Of a stretch of 64,000 nt of DNA, positions 7,611 to 15,895 are shown in pieces. The DNA lies in NCBI GenBank assembly GCA_016197365.1, contig JACPVS010000017.1, positions 186,001 to 250,000 of the forward strand, given 5' to 3'. Source of the DNA: Mycolicibacterium cosmeticum (lineage in GTDB: Bacteria > Actinomycetota > Actinomycetes > Mycobacteriales > Mycobacteriaceae). The notes beneath the pieces are model-generated. The model had not been told where the DNA came from. It saw nothing but the letters and a program-made list of their open reading frames with translations, and ran no database searches. Every line of letters starts with the position of its first letter. The first letter of the stretch is position 1. Both the position numbers and the translations under genes were made by a program.

Positions 7611-8165
7611 CTAGCCGTCGAACAGGATCGCCGCCAGCCTCTCGACCATGGCGACGGGATCGCCGGTGGTGTCGACGGCGTCGTTGAGCCACAGCTGGGC
7701 GAATCCGTGCACCAGGGACCAGGCGGCCAGGGCGGCAGCCTCGGGATCCGCGTGGGCGTGCGGGTCGGCGAGCGTGCCGACCCCGCGGTTGAGCTCGGCC
7801 CCCGCCGCGTCGGCGGCCCGGCGCAGTTCCGGGTCGTCGTCGTCGAAGAGCGACTTGTCGAACATCACCTCGTAGTGGCCGGGATGGTCGAGGGCGAACC
7901 GCACGTACGCCTTGGCGGCGTCGATGAATTGGGGTCTGGCGTCGGTCAGCGCGGCCGCCAGCAGCCGGAATCCCTCGGCGGCCAACGCGGTGAACAGACC
8001 GCGCCGGTCGGTGAAGTGATGGGCGGGCGCCGCGTGCGAGACGCCGGCCGCCCTGGCGAGTTCGCGCAGCGAGATGCCGTCGGCGCCGCGTTCGGCGACC
8101 AGGGTCGCCGCCTGGGCCAGGATCACCGCGCGCAGGTCGCCGTGGTGATAGGTCCGCTTGTCCAC
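7611..8165 (-). CDS. TetR-family regulator
   Basis: TetR-type repressor of about 184 residues. The N-terminal helix-turn-helix is GISLRELARAAGVSHAAPAHH, and the C-terminal half (HYEVMFDKSLF, AAWSLVHGFAQLW) matches the WHG-type ligand domain. Two GTG starts are possible, 8171 and 8165. I choose 8165 because TAGGAT (8172-8177, minus strand) lies 6 nt upstream, a leaderless promoter arrangement seen repeatedly in this window. It is divergent from the DoxX gene across a 75-bp gap containing a perfect palindrome, and it precedes the peroxidase gene, so it may control both. Confidence 0.85.
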   Translation of the reverse strand: MDKRTYHHGDLRAVILAQAATLVAERGADGISLRELARAAGVSHAAPAHHFTDRRGLFTALAAEGFRLLAAALTDARPQFIDAAKAYVRFALDHPGHYEVMFDKSLFDDDDPELRRAADAAGAELNRGVGTLADPHAHADPEAAALAAWSLVHGFAQLWLNDAVDTTGDPVAMVERLAAILFDG

Positions 8166-8209
8166 CCGCACATCCTATCTTGACAGCGTCTAGTTTCCGG
8201 CTAGGTTAG

Positions 8210-8228
8210 ATCTAGTCACTGTCTAGAT
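8210..8228. promoter_or_regulatory. candidate TetR operator ATCTAG-N7-CTAGAT
   Basis: A perfect 6-bp inverted repeat with a 7-bp spacer sits between the divergent TetR and DoxX starts, just upstream of the DoxX Shine-Dalgarno region (AGGAGAG at 8230-8236). Its position would block DoxX expression if bound. A related half-site GTCTAG occurs at 8189-8194. Confidence 0.45.
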
Positions 8229-8240
8229 CAGGAGAGTTCG

Positions 8241-8672
8241 ATGGCCGTCTTCCTCGCACTCGCACTCGGGTCTCTCGCGGCGCGGGTGAGCATCGCCGAC
8301 ACCTGGCCGGCCGCCCTCGCGGTCGGGCTCGCGTTGATGTTTATCCTCACCGGAGTGGCCCACTTCGTCCCGGGCATGCGCCGGGACATGATCGCGATCG
8401 TGCCGCCGCGGTTGCCCCGGCCGGCACTGCTGGTCACCGTCACCGGCGTGCTCGAACTGGCCGGCGCGGCCGGGTTGCTCTATCCACCCACCCGAGTGGC
8501 CGCCGCGACATGCCTGTTCCTGCTCATGCTGGCCATGTTCCCGGCCAACATCCACGCCGCGCGAATGCCCCATCCGCCGGCGTCGATGACCACCAACCTA
8601 GGTACGCGGTCCGCCGAACAGGCTGTCTACCTGGCCGCTGCCGTAGTTGTCGCGGTCTGCGGTGGCCAGTAG
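8241..8672 (+). CDS. DoxX-family membrane protein
   Basis: A 143-residue membrane protein with four hydrophobic segments. The pattern MFILTGVAHFVPGMRRDM and LELAGAAGLLYPPTRVAA is typical of DoxX/DoxX-like proteins, which are small four-helix proteins linked to redox metabolism or membrane-bound oxidoreductases. Its biochemical role is unknown. A good ribosome-binding site, AGGAGAG, precedes the ATG. The divergent TetR and the palindrome between them point to local repression. The 3' end overlaps the convergent oligopeptidase B gene by 75 bp. Confidence 0.85.
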   Translation: MAVFLALALGSLAARVSIADTWPAALAVGLALMFILTGVAHFVPGMRRDMIAIVPPRLPRPALLVTVTGVLELAGAAGLLYPPTRVAAATCLFLLMLAMFPANIHAARMPHPPASMTTNLGTRSAEQAVYLAAAVVVAVCGGQ

Positions 8673-10736
8673 CCACGCGAACTGGAACGCGGTTTCCTTC
8701 CACCGTTCGTAGCGCCCACTGATACCGCCGTGCCCGGCCACCATCTCGGTCTTGAGCAGCACCGGGTGCTCGTCGGTCTTGCTATGACGCAGGGCGGCAA
8801 CCCATTTCGCGGGCTCGACGTAGTACACCCGGGTGTCGTTGAGCGAGGTCATCGCCAGGATGGCCGGGTAGTCCTTGGCCTCGACGTTCTCATACGGCGT
8901 GTACGACTTCATGTAGTTGTAGACGTCCTTGTCCTCCAACGGGTTTCCCCACTCATCCCATTCGGTGACGGTGAGCGGCAACGACGGGTCCAGGATGGTG
9001 GTCAGCGCATCGACGAACGGCACCTGGGCCAGTACACCGGCGAACGCCTGCGGGGCGAGATTGACCGCCGCACCGATCAGCAGGCCGCCGGCACTGCCGC
9101 CGAGCGCCACCAGATTCTGCGCCCTTGTCAGCCCGGTGTTCACCAGATGCGTTGCCACCGTGACGAAGTCGGTGAAGGTGTTGCGCTTGTGCAGCATCTT
9201 CCCGTTCTCGTACCACGGCCTGCCGAGTTCGCCGCCGCCGCGGACATGCGCCACCGCGAACACCATGCCGCGGTCCAGCAGGGACAACCGTGCGATCGAG
9301 AAGCGCGGATCCTCACAGGACTCGTAGGCGCCGTACCCGTAGAGCAGTGCCGGTGCGGGGAAGGCCAACCCGGCCCGGTGCACCACCGAGATGGGAATCC
9401 GCGCACCGTCGTCGGCCACGGCCCAGTCCCGGCGTTCGACGTAATCCTGCGGCCGGTAGTCGCCGAGGACGGGCTGCTCCCGCAGCAGCGTGCGCTCGCC
9501 GGTGGTCAGGTCCAGGTCGTAGATCCGCACCGGGATGACGAACGAGGTGGCACCGACGCGCAGCTTCGGCGACGACCAGTTCGGGTTCCCGGACAGGCCC
9601 GCCGACATCAACTCGGATTCGAACGCGATCTCCTCGACCGCACCGTAGGAACCGTCGGCGTTGATGGGCCACAATTGGATTCGCGGCAGCGCCTCGCTGC
9701 GGTAGCTGACCACCAGGTGCTTCTCGAACGCGTCGACACCGTCGAGGCGGACATCGTCGCGGCCCTCGATGAGGGTGCGGAAGGCGGTCGGGTCGCTCAC
9801 CGGGGCATCGACCAGGGTGAAGTTCAGCGCCCCGTCGTTGTGCATGATCAGGAAGCGGTCCTCGCCGCCGACGACCGCATGCTCGACGGAGTATTCGACC
9901 AGTTCCCGGCGCGGCAGCACCACGGTGAACTCGGCCTCCGGGTCCGCGGCGTCGGCGTAGCGCACCTCGGTGGTGACCGCGCTGCCCGCCGCGATGAGCA
10001 CGTACTTGTCGCTGCGGGTGCGCCCGACCGCGAGCCAGAAACGCTCGTCGGGTTCGTGGAACACCTTCTGCGAGGGCAAGCCCGCACCCAGCCGGTGCCG
10101 CCACACGGTATCCGGGCGCCAGGCGTCGTCGACCGTGACGTAGTAGACGGTGCGGTTGTCCGCGGCCCAGGTCACCCCGGCGCCGATCCCGGTGATGGTG
10201 TCCTCGTACAGCTGATTGGTTCGTAAGTTCTTGAACCGCAACGTGTACCGCTCGTCACCCTTGACGTCCACCGAGTAGGCCAGCACGCTGCCGTCGACAC
10301 TGACACTGATGGCGCCGAGCGAGAAGAATTCGTGGCCCTCCGCCTCGATGTTCTCGTCGAGCAGGATCTGCTCACCCGGAATCGCCGTGTTCTCGTCCAG
10401 GACGGGCGGGGTCCAGTCATCGGGATCGACTATCGGGCAACGGCATTGCACGCCGTACTGCTTGCCCTCGAAGCTGCGCCCGTAGTACCACCAGTCGCCG
10501 CGGCGGGTCGGGATCGACAGATCCGTCTCCTTGGTGCGGGCCTTGATCTCGTCGAAGATCTTCTGCCGCAGGGGCGCCAGGTGGGCGGTGGCCTGGTCGG
10601 CGTAGTCGTTCTCCGCCTCCAGGTGGGCGATGACCTCGGGGTTGTCCTTCTCGCGCAGCCACTCGTAGTGGTCGATGAAGACGTCGCCGTGATGCTCGCG
10701 GCGTTTGTCCACGCGTTTTGCCACCGGCGGGTTCAT
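8598..10736 (-). CDS. ptrB: oligopeptidase B (S9A serine peptidase)
   Basis: A 712-residue prolyl-oligopeptidase-family enzyme that cleaves short peptides, typically after Lys or Arg. The beta-propeller domain fills the first two thirds. The catalytic domain shows the Ser in GGSAGGLLIGA, the Asp in SLNDTRVYYVEP and the His in AGHGGISGR. ATG at 10736 is chosen because it overlaps the purC stop (ATGA), although another in-frame ATG lies 12 bp upstream inside purC. This matches the Rv0780-Rv0782 neighbourhood of M. tuberculosis, where the gene is split; here it is intact. The 3' end overlaps DoxX by 75 bp. Confidence 0.95.
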   Translation of the reverse strand: MNPPVAKRVDKRREHHGDVFIDHYEWLREKDNPEVIAHLEAENDYADQATAHLAPLRQKIFDEIKARTKETDLSIPTRRGDWWYYGRSFEGKQYGVQCRCPIVDPDDWTPPVLDENTAIPGEQILLDENIEAEGHEFFSLGAISVSVDGSVLAYSVDVKGDERYTLRFKNLRTNQLYEDTITGIGAGVTWAADNRTVYYVTVDDAWRPDTVWRHRLGAGLPSQKVFHEPDERFWLAVGRTRSDKYVLIAAGSAVTTEVRYADAADPEAEFTVVLPRRELVEYSVEHAVVGGEDRFLIMHNDGALNFTLVDAPVSDPTAFRTLIEGRDDVRLDGVDAFEKHLVVSYRSEALPRIQLWPINADGSYGAVEEIAFESELMSAGLSGNPNWSSPKLRVGATSFVIPVRIYDLDLTTGERTLLREQPVLGDYRPQDYVERRDWAVADDGARIPISVVHRAGLAFPAPALLYGYGAYESCEDPRFSIARLSLLDRGMVFAVAHVRGGGELGRPWYENGKMLHKRNTFTDFVTVATHLVNTGLTRAQNLVALGGSAGGLLIGAAVNLAPQAFAGVLAQVPFVDALTTILDPSLPLTVTEWDEWGNPLEDKDVYNYMKSYTPYENVEAKDYPAILAMTSLNDTRVYYVEPAKWVAALRHSKTDEHPVLLKTEMVAGHGGISGRYERWKETAFQFAWLLATADRDNYGSGQVDSLFGGPRT

Positions 10737-11620
10737 GCACTGATCCAATCGCTGAAACTGAGTCCGGAAATACGTTCGTAGGCTTCGATATAACGCACCC
10801 GGGTGGCCGCGGCGATCTCCTGCGGCAACGGCGGGGGCGGGGTGTTGCCGTGCCGATCCCAGCCGGAGTCCGGTCCGGTCAGCCAGTTGCGGACGAACTG
10901 CTTGTCATAGCTGGGCTGCACCACACCGGGTTGGTAGCTGTCGGCAGGCCAGTACCGCGACGAATCCGGGGTCAGCACCTCATCGGCCAGCACCAGCTCA
11001 CCGTCGGCATCCACCCCGAACTCGAACTTGGTGTCGGCGACGATGACACCCTTGCTCAACGCGTGCTCGGCCGCCTTGGAATAGATGGCCAGAGTGCGAT
11101 CGCGCAGCTGCGCGGCGCGCTCGGCGCCCACCTGGGCCACCACCGCGTCGAAGGCGATGTTCTCGTCGTGATCGCCGAGTTCGGCCTTGGAGGCCGGGGT
11201 GAAGATCGGCGCGGCGAACTTGCTGGCCTCGCCCAGACCGGCCGGCAGTTCGATGCCACACACCGAACCGGTCTGCTGGTAGTCGATCAGCCCGGATCCG
11301 GTGAGGTAGCCGCGGGCCACGCATTCGACGGGCAGCATCTCCAGTTGGCGCACGACCAGCGCACGGCCCAGCACCTCGGCGGGGACGCGCTTGTCGTCGG
11401 GCGGGCCGGCGAGGTGGTTGGGCACGCCCAGGTGGTCGAAGTAGAAGACGCTCATCGCGGTCAGGATCCGGCCCTTGTCGGGGATCTCGGTGTCCAGGAT
11501 GTAGTCGAATGCCGAGATGCGGTCGGAGGCCACGAACAGCAGGTGGTCGTCGTCGATGCGGTACAGCTCGCGAACTTTGCCGCTGGCCAGATGCCGGTAG
11601 TCGGTCAGAGCGGGGCGCAT
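10733..11620 (-). CDS. purC: SAICAR synthase PurC
   Basis: Phosphoribosylaminoimidazole-succinocarboxamide synthase, 295 residues. It joins aspartate to CAIR with ATP in purine synthesis. The order of motifs is standard: ASGKVRELYRIDDDHLLFVASDRISAFDYI, VECVARGYLTGSG, VLTPDSSRYW and KQFVRNWL. The ATG lies 6 nt downstream of TAGGGT, so the transcript is probably leaderless. The stop overlaps the ptrB start. It is divergent from the Rv0779c-like membrane protein gene. Confidence 0.97.
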   Translation of the reverse strand: MRPALTDYRHLASGKVRELYRIDDDHLLFVASDRISAFDYILDTEIPDKGRILTAMSVFYFDHLGVPNHLAGPPDDKRVPAEVLGRALVVRQLEMLPVECVARGYLTGSGLIDYQQTGSVCGIELPAGLGEASKFAAPIFTPASKAELGDHDENIAFDAVVAQVGAERAAQLRDRTLAIYSKAAEHALSKGVIVADTKFEFGVDADGELVLADEVLTPDSSRYWPADSYQPGVVQPSYDKQFVRNWLTGPDSGWDRHGNTPPPPLPQEIAAATRVRYIEAYERISGLSFSDWISA

Positions 11621-11626
11621 CCGACC

Positions 11627-11632
11627 ACCCTA
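11627..11632 (-). promoter_or_regulatory. -10 element for leaderless purC mRNA
   Basis: Reading on the minus strand, TAGGGT is followed by exactly 6 nt and the purC ATG. This fits TANNNT with the transcription start at the A of the ATG. There is no ribosome-binding site. Confidence 0.5.
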
Positions 11633-11650
11633 TGTGCTGGGATCGGAGTC

Positions 11651-12268
11651 ATGAGCTCGCGGTACCTCCCCTATGCCACCAAGCCCGGCCGGCTGCTGGC
11701 GCAGCTGCTCAGCGATATCTCGGTCATCATCTGGACGGCCATCTGGGTGATGGTCGGCGGGGCCGTCTACTCGGCCGTCGCTACCATCTCCGAGGTGGGC
11801 CGTCAGGTGCAGAGCGGCGCCGACGGTGTGTCGGGCAACCTAGCGTCGGCAGGTGACAGCACCGACGACGTCCCGCTGATCGGTGACACCCTGGCCGGAC
11901 CGCTCAAGGCCGCCAGCCGCGCCGCCGACGAGATCGCCGGCGCAGGCCACAGCCTCGACGTCACCGCGAGTTGGCTGGCGTGGGTGCTGGCCCTGGCCGT
12001 GGCGGCCACGCCGATCCTGGCCGTCGCGATGCCCTGGCTGTTCCTGCGGGTGCGGTTCTTCCGCCGCAAGCTGGTGGTGTTGTCCCTGGCCTCCAGCCAC
12101 GCGGGTCAGGAGCTACTGGCCATGCGGGCCCTGGCCAACCGGCCACTGGCCAAGCTCACCGCCATCGACCCCGACCCGATCGGGGCCTGGCGCCGGGACG
12201 ACCGGATGGCGATCCGTGGCCTGGCCCTGCTGGAACTGCACGCGGCCGGGATACGTCTCAAGCCCTGA
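11651..12268 (+). CDS. conserved mycobacterial membrane protein (Rv0779c type)
   Basis: A 205-residue protein with two hydrophobic segments, ISVIIWTAIWVMVGGAVYSA near residue 25 and WLAWVLALAVAATPILAVAM near residue 115. Between them is a soluble, Gly/Ala/Asp-rich extracytoplasmic stretch. The C-terminal part is predicted cytoplasmic (LFLRVRFFRRKLVVL then AIDPDPIGAWRRDD). It corresponds to Rv0779c by position between purC and CYP126. No biochemical function is known. A strong hairpin begins 11 bp after the stop. Confidence 0.75.
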   Translation: MSSRYLPYATKPGRLLAQLLSDISVIIWTAIWVMVGGAVYSAVATISEVGRQVQSGADGVSGNLASAGDSTDDVPLIGDTLAGPLKAASRAADEIAGAGHSLDVTASWLAWVLALAVAATPILAVAMPWLFLRVRFFRRKLVVLSLASSHAGQELLAMRALANRPLAKLTAIDPDPIGAWRRDDRMAIRGLALLELHAAGIRLKP

Positions 12269-12278
12269 CCCTCCGGCC

Positions 12279-12337
12279 GGCGTGATTTGTGCACGTTTCG
12301 TCACGCCCTGCGTGACAGATCGTGCACAAATCGCGCC
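12279..12337 (+). repeat. 28-bp-arm hairpin, copy 1 of the GTGATTTGTG family
   Basis: The left arm 12279-12306 and right arm 12310-12337 pair almost completely around a 3-nt loop. The outer ends read GTGATTTGTGCACG and CGTGCACAAATCGC. The second base pair is T opposite G, a wobble when transcribed from the plus strand. It lies 11 bp after the Rv0779c-like stop and just before the DUF559 gene. A sister copy follows that gene at 13241-13293, and a third with the same ends is at 33488-33540. Confidence 0.8.
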
Positions 12338-12376
12338 GAATGGAACCGTCCGAGGCTGTACTGCGTCAGAACCAAC

Positions 12377-13237
12377 ATGCTGGACGCCCTCCTCCGCGAT
12401 CACGACGGGGTCATCACCCTCGCTCAAGCCCAGAGCATCGGGCTGAATCGGCAGGCGGTGCATCGGCGGGTTCGCTCGGGTCACTGGCGTCAGTGCTTTC
12501 CCGGTGTCTACTTCATCGACGACCGGCCGTTCACAGATGCAGCCCGCATCCGTGCAGCGGTGTGGGCATACGGCACGTCCGCGTCCGGTACCGGGCTGAC
12601 CGCGGCGTGGTGGCATGAGTTGACGAAGTATGCGCCACCGGTCGTCGAGGTGACCGTGCCCAAGGTGAGCAATCACCGGCGCAGGCCCGATGTTCGGGCC
12701 AGGCGTCGCGACCTCGGTCCGAGCGACGTCGTCGAGAGACGAGGCCTCCGGGTCACCACCCTGCCCCTCACAGTCGTGGAAGCTGCAGCACGACGTGGCG
12801 GTGGAATGAAGGTCATCGACGCGGCAATGCAACTTCAATTGTCGGACCTCGGGCAGCTGTGGCATGCCCATCTGAAACACAAAGGCAGACACGGTTCACC
12901 GACAGCCCGGCGCCTACTTCAAGCTGCCGATGACGGTGCGCATTCCGAGGCCGAACGACTGCTGATCAGGTTGATCCGCGCCGCCGGGCTCACCGGATGG
13001 AAGGCGAATCAGCGGATCGGACGCTGGGAGGTCGACGTTGTCTTCGCCGCTGCGCGGCTGGCCATCGAGGTCGACGGATTGCCGTTCCACACCCGAGCGG
13101 ACGACTTCCACCGCGACAGGGTCAAGCAGAACGAGCTTTTCCTGCTCAAATGGCAGGTGCTTCGGTTCACCTGGCTCGACCTGACCGAGTACCCGGACCG
13201 CGTCATCGCCGACATATGCCAAGCCACCCAGCAATAA
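12377..13237 (+). CDS. AbiEi-like winged helix plus DUF559 nuclease-like protein
   Basis: A 286-residue two-domain protein. The N-terminus (MLDALLRDHDGVITLAQAQS then HRRVRSGHWRQCFPGVY) resembles the winged-helix domain of AbiEi-type type IV antitoxins. The C-terminus (from about residue 190) is a DUF559 domain, related to very-short-patch-repair endonucleases, with E191/E193, D220 in RWEVDVVF, and E231/D233/H238 in AIEVDGLPFH as candidate catalytic residues. Such actinobacterial fusions are common but uncharacterised. No cognate toxin-like partner lies next to it. The gene is bracketed by two copies of the same hairpin repeat and is inserted between Rv0779c-like and cyp126, which are adjacent in M. 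tuberculosis; this suggests acquisition. Confidence 0.75.
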   Translation: MLDALLRDHDGVITLAQAQSIGLNRQAVHRRVRSGHWRQCFPGVYFIDDRPFTDAARIRAAVWAYGTSASGTGLTAAWWHELTKYAPPVVEVTVPKVSNHRRRPDVRARRRDLGPSDVVERRGLRVTTLPLTVVEAAARRGGGMKVIDAAMQLQLSDLGQLWHAHLKHKGRHGSPTARRLLQAADDGAHSEAERLLIRLIRAAGLTGWKANQRIGRWEVDVVFAAARLAIEVDGLPFHTRADDFHRDRVKQNELFLLKWQVLRFTWLDLTEYPDRVIADICQATQQ

Positions 13238-13240
13238 GCG

Positions 13241-13293
13241 GTGATTCGTGCACGATCTGTCACGCTCACCGTTACGAATCGTGCACAAATCGC
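13241..13293 (+). repeat. 23-bp-arm hairpin, copy 2 of the GTGATTTGTG family
   Basis: The left arm 13241-13263 and right arm 13271-13293 flank a 7-nt loop. The ends GTGATTCGTGCACGAT and ATCGTGCACAAATCGC match copy 1, including the T-G wobble at the second pair. It starts 3 bp after the DUF559 stop. Read on the minus strand, the right arm encodes the last residues and the TAA stop of cyp126. Confidence 0.8.
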
Positions 13294-14462
13294 ACGACGA
13301 GGTGCCGCATACCGGTGTGCCGGTTGCTCCGTGTCCATTCCACCGGCGCCACCAATTCCGCTCCAGAGAAACGGGCCAGCAGCTCTTCGAACATCACCCG
13401 CAGCTCCAGGCGGGCCAGGTTCGCGCCCAGGCAGTAGTGCACGCCATAGCCGAAGCCCAAGTGCGGGTTGGGTTTACGGGTGATGTCGAACGTGTCCGCA
13501 TCCGCGAACACCGCCGGGTCCCGGTTCGCCGAGCCCTCCCAGACCTGCACCTTCTGCCCCGCGGTGACCGCCACACCACTCAGCGACACATCGGCGGTGG
13601 CGGTACGCCGCTTGGACGGCGACGGTGTCGTCCACCGCACCATCTCTTCGATGGCACTGGGCAGCAACGACATATCGTGACGTAGGGCGGCCCACTGCGA
13701 CGGGTGCTCGATCAGCGACAGCAAGCCACCGGCGACGGCGTTGCGGGTGGTCTCGGCGCCCGCGCTGAACAGCAGGCTGAAGAACAGGTACAACTCCAGG
13801 TCTGACAGCTCAGCGTCAACAGCGTTGGCCACCACCGAGAGCATGTCGTCGGTGGGCTGCGCGCGCTTGGCGGCGATCAGCTCCTGACCGTAGGTGTACA
13901 TCCGGACGCCGTCGTCGGCGTCGGCCTCCCGCGCCAGATCGAACTGCGGCTCGATGGCATGGAACAGCCAATGCCGTTCGGATTCCGGGATTCCCAGCAG
14001 GATGCAGATCATCTGCATGGGCAGCTCGGCCGCCACCTCGACCAGGAAGTCCAACGGCTCGCCGGGCACCACCGCGTCCAAAAGCCGACGGGTGCGCACC
14101 CGAAGGTCATCCTCGACACGGCTGATCATCCGCGGCGTCAACCCCGAGGACACCAGCCGCCGGATCTGCGCGTGCCGCGGATCGTCCATCATGTTGAGCA
14201 CCTGACCGGCGATGGACAGATCCTGCAATAGCGTCCCGCCATAGGGCCGCGTACCGCCGGTGACGGACGAGAATGTCACCGGATCACGCAGCACCGCAAG
14301 CGTTTCGGCGTGGTTGGCAACCGACCAGAAACCCTCGCTGTCCGGGGTGTGCTCGGTGGGCGAGTGCCAGAGCACCGGCCCCATGCGCCGGTGCTCGGCG
14401 AACAGCTCGTGGGGAAACCCGTGCGCGAAGTTGTCCAGATCGGTGAGATCTGCCAGCGTCAC
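13272..14462 (-). CDS. cyp126: cytochrome P450 CYP126
   Basis: A 396-residue P450, close to M. tuberculosis CYP126 (Rv0778) by sequence and by its place between purB and purC. The heme-binding loop is FGYGVHYCLGANLARLE with Cys344; the I-helix is LFSAGAETTRNAV and the ExxR region lies before it. The physiological substrate of CYP126 is not established. The GTG start overlaps the purB stop (GTGA at 14459-14462). Its C-terminal residues RFVHDS and the stop codon lie inside hairpin copy 2, replacing the tail I recall from the M. tuberculosis protein (ending LVVELRGG). Confidence 0.95.
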   Translation of the reverse strand: MTLADLTDLDNFAHGFPHELFAEHRRMGPVLWHSPTEHTPDSEGFWSVANHAETLAVLRDPVTFSSVTGGTRPYGGTLLQDLSIAGQVLNMMDDPRHAQIRRLVSSGLTPRMISRVEDDLRVRTRRLLDAVVPGEPLDFLVEVAAELPMQMICILLGIPESERHWLFHAIEPQFDLAREADADDGVRMYTYGQELIAAKRAQPTDDMLSVVANAVDAELSDLELYLFFSLLFSAGAETTRNAVAGGLLSLIEHPSQWAALRHDMSLLPSAIEEMVRWTTPSPSKRRTATADVSLSGVAVTAGQKVQVWEGSANRDPAVFADADTFDITRKPNPHLGFGYGVHYCLGANLARLELRVMFEELLARFSGAELVAPVEWTRSNRHTGMRHLVVRFVHDS

Positions 14463-15877
14463 AAGATGGCGCCCGAGGTGTACTTGGCGGCCTCCGGGTA
14501 ACGGCTCACCAGCTCGTCGACCGCGCCGACCACCGCGTCCACCTGAGCCGAGGCCGCGCCGGTGAACGCCGCGCGGTCGGCCAGCGCGGCGTCGAGGGCG
14601 ACCCGGTCCAGCGGCAGCCGCGGGTCGGCAGCCAGCCGGTCCAACAGGTTTGGCTCCGCTCCCTTTTCCCGCATCGCGAGGGCGACGGCCACCGCGTGTT
14701 CCTTGATCACCTCGTGGGCCGCTTCGCGTCCGACCCCGGCGCGCACCGCGGCGATGAGAATCCGGGTGGTCGCCAGGAACGGCAGGTAGCGATCGAGTTC
14801 GCGCTGGATCACCGCGGGGTAGGCGCCGAACTCGTCGAGCACCGTCAGGAAGGTCTCGGTCTGCCCGTCGATGGCGAAGAACGCATCCGGCAGCGCGACC
14901 CGGCGCACCACCGAACAGAATACGTCGCCTTCATTCCACTGGGCGCCGGCCAATTCGGCGGCCATCGATCCGTAGCCGCGCAGGATCACCTGCAGACCGT
15001 TGACCCGTTCGCACGAGCGGGTGTTCATCTTGTGCGGCATCGCCGAGGACCCGACCTGCCCCGGCGCGAATCCTTCCGTGACCAGTTCATGCCCGGCCAT
15101 CAGCCGGATGGTGTGCGCGAACGACGACGGCCCGGCGCCCACCTGCACCAGTGCCGAGAGCACATCGTGGTCCAGCGAGCGCGGATACACTTGACCGACG
15201 CTGGTGAAAACGTCTGCGAATCCCAGGAATTGGGCGACGCGGCGCTCCAGTTCGGCGAGCCGGTCGGTGTCCCCGTCGAACAGGTCGAGCATGTCCTGGG
15301 CGGTGCCCATCGGGCCTTTGATGCCGCGCAGCGGGTAGCGGTCGATGAGCTCGCGCAGCCGCTGCAGCGCCACCAGGGTCTCCTCGGCGGCGGATGCGAA
15401 ACGCTTGCCCAGCGTGGTGGCCTGCGCCGCGACATTGTGCGACCGGCCCGCCATCGTCAGCTCGCGGTACACCACCGCCCGCTCGGCCAGCCGGGCCACG
15501 ACGGCCACACCGTGCGAGAAGACCAACTCCAGGGAGCGCCGGATCTGCAGTTGCTCGACGTTCTCCGTGAGGTCACGGCTGGTCATGCCCTTGTGCACAT
15601 GCTCGTGGCCGGCGAGGGCGTTGAACTCCTCGATGCGGGCCTTGACGTCGTGGCGGGTGACGCGTTCGCGCGCGGCGATGGACGCCAGGTCCACGTTCTC
15701 CAGCACCTGCTCGTAGTCGGCCACCACCCCGTCGGGCACCGGCACCCCGAGTTCGGCCTGGGCACGCAGCACCGCCAGCCACAACCGGCGTTCGGCGACG
15801 ATCTTGGCTTCGGGCGACCAGATGGCCACCATGTCATCGCTTGCGTAGCGGTTGGCCAGGACATTCGGGATGCTCAC
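14459..15877 (-). CDS. purB: adenylosuccinate lyase PurB
   Basis: PurB (472 residues) cleaves SAICAR and adenylosuccinate, releasing fumarate. The signature GSSAMPHKMNTRS is present, as are the active-site regions TSRDLTENVEQLQ and AGRSHNVAAQ. The GTG at 15877 gives VSIPNVLANRYAS, matching homologues. It lies 8 nt after TAAGCT on the minus strand, a leaderless arrangement, whereas a GTG two codons earlier would leave no room for one. cyp126 overlaps the stop, so the P450 is translated from the purB mRNA. Confidence 0.97.
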   Translation of the reverse strand: MSIPNVLANRYASDDMVAIWSPEAKIVAERRLWLAVLRAQAELGVPVPDGVVADYEQVLENVDLASIAARERVTRHDVKARIEEFNALAGHEHVHKGMTSRDLTENVEQLQIRRSLELVFSHGVAVVARLAERAVVYRELTMAGRSHNVAAQATTLGKRFASAAEETLVALQRLRELIDRYPLRGIKGPMGTAQDMLDLFDGDTDRLAELERRVAQFLGFADVFTSVGQVYPRSLDHDVLSALVQVGAGPSSFAHTIRLMAGHELVTEGFAPGQVGSSAMPHKMNTRSCERVNGLQVILRGYGSMAAELAGAQWNEGDVFCSVVRRVALPDAFFAIDGQTETFLTVLDEFGAYPAVIQRELDRYLPFLATTRILIAAVRAGVGREAAHEVIKEHAVAVALAMREKGAEPNLLDRLAADPRLPLDRVALDAALADRAAFTGAASAQVDAVVGAVDELVSRYPEAAKYTSGAIL

Positions 15878-15895
15878 GAACACACAGCTTACGAG

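Noticed and set aside
12377..13237. A type IV toxin-antitoxin system with AbiEi antitoxin
   Set aside because: The winged-helix similarity is limited and no AbiEii-type nucleotidyltransferase toxin is encoded next to it; the C-terminal domain is DUF559 instead.
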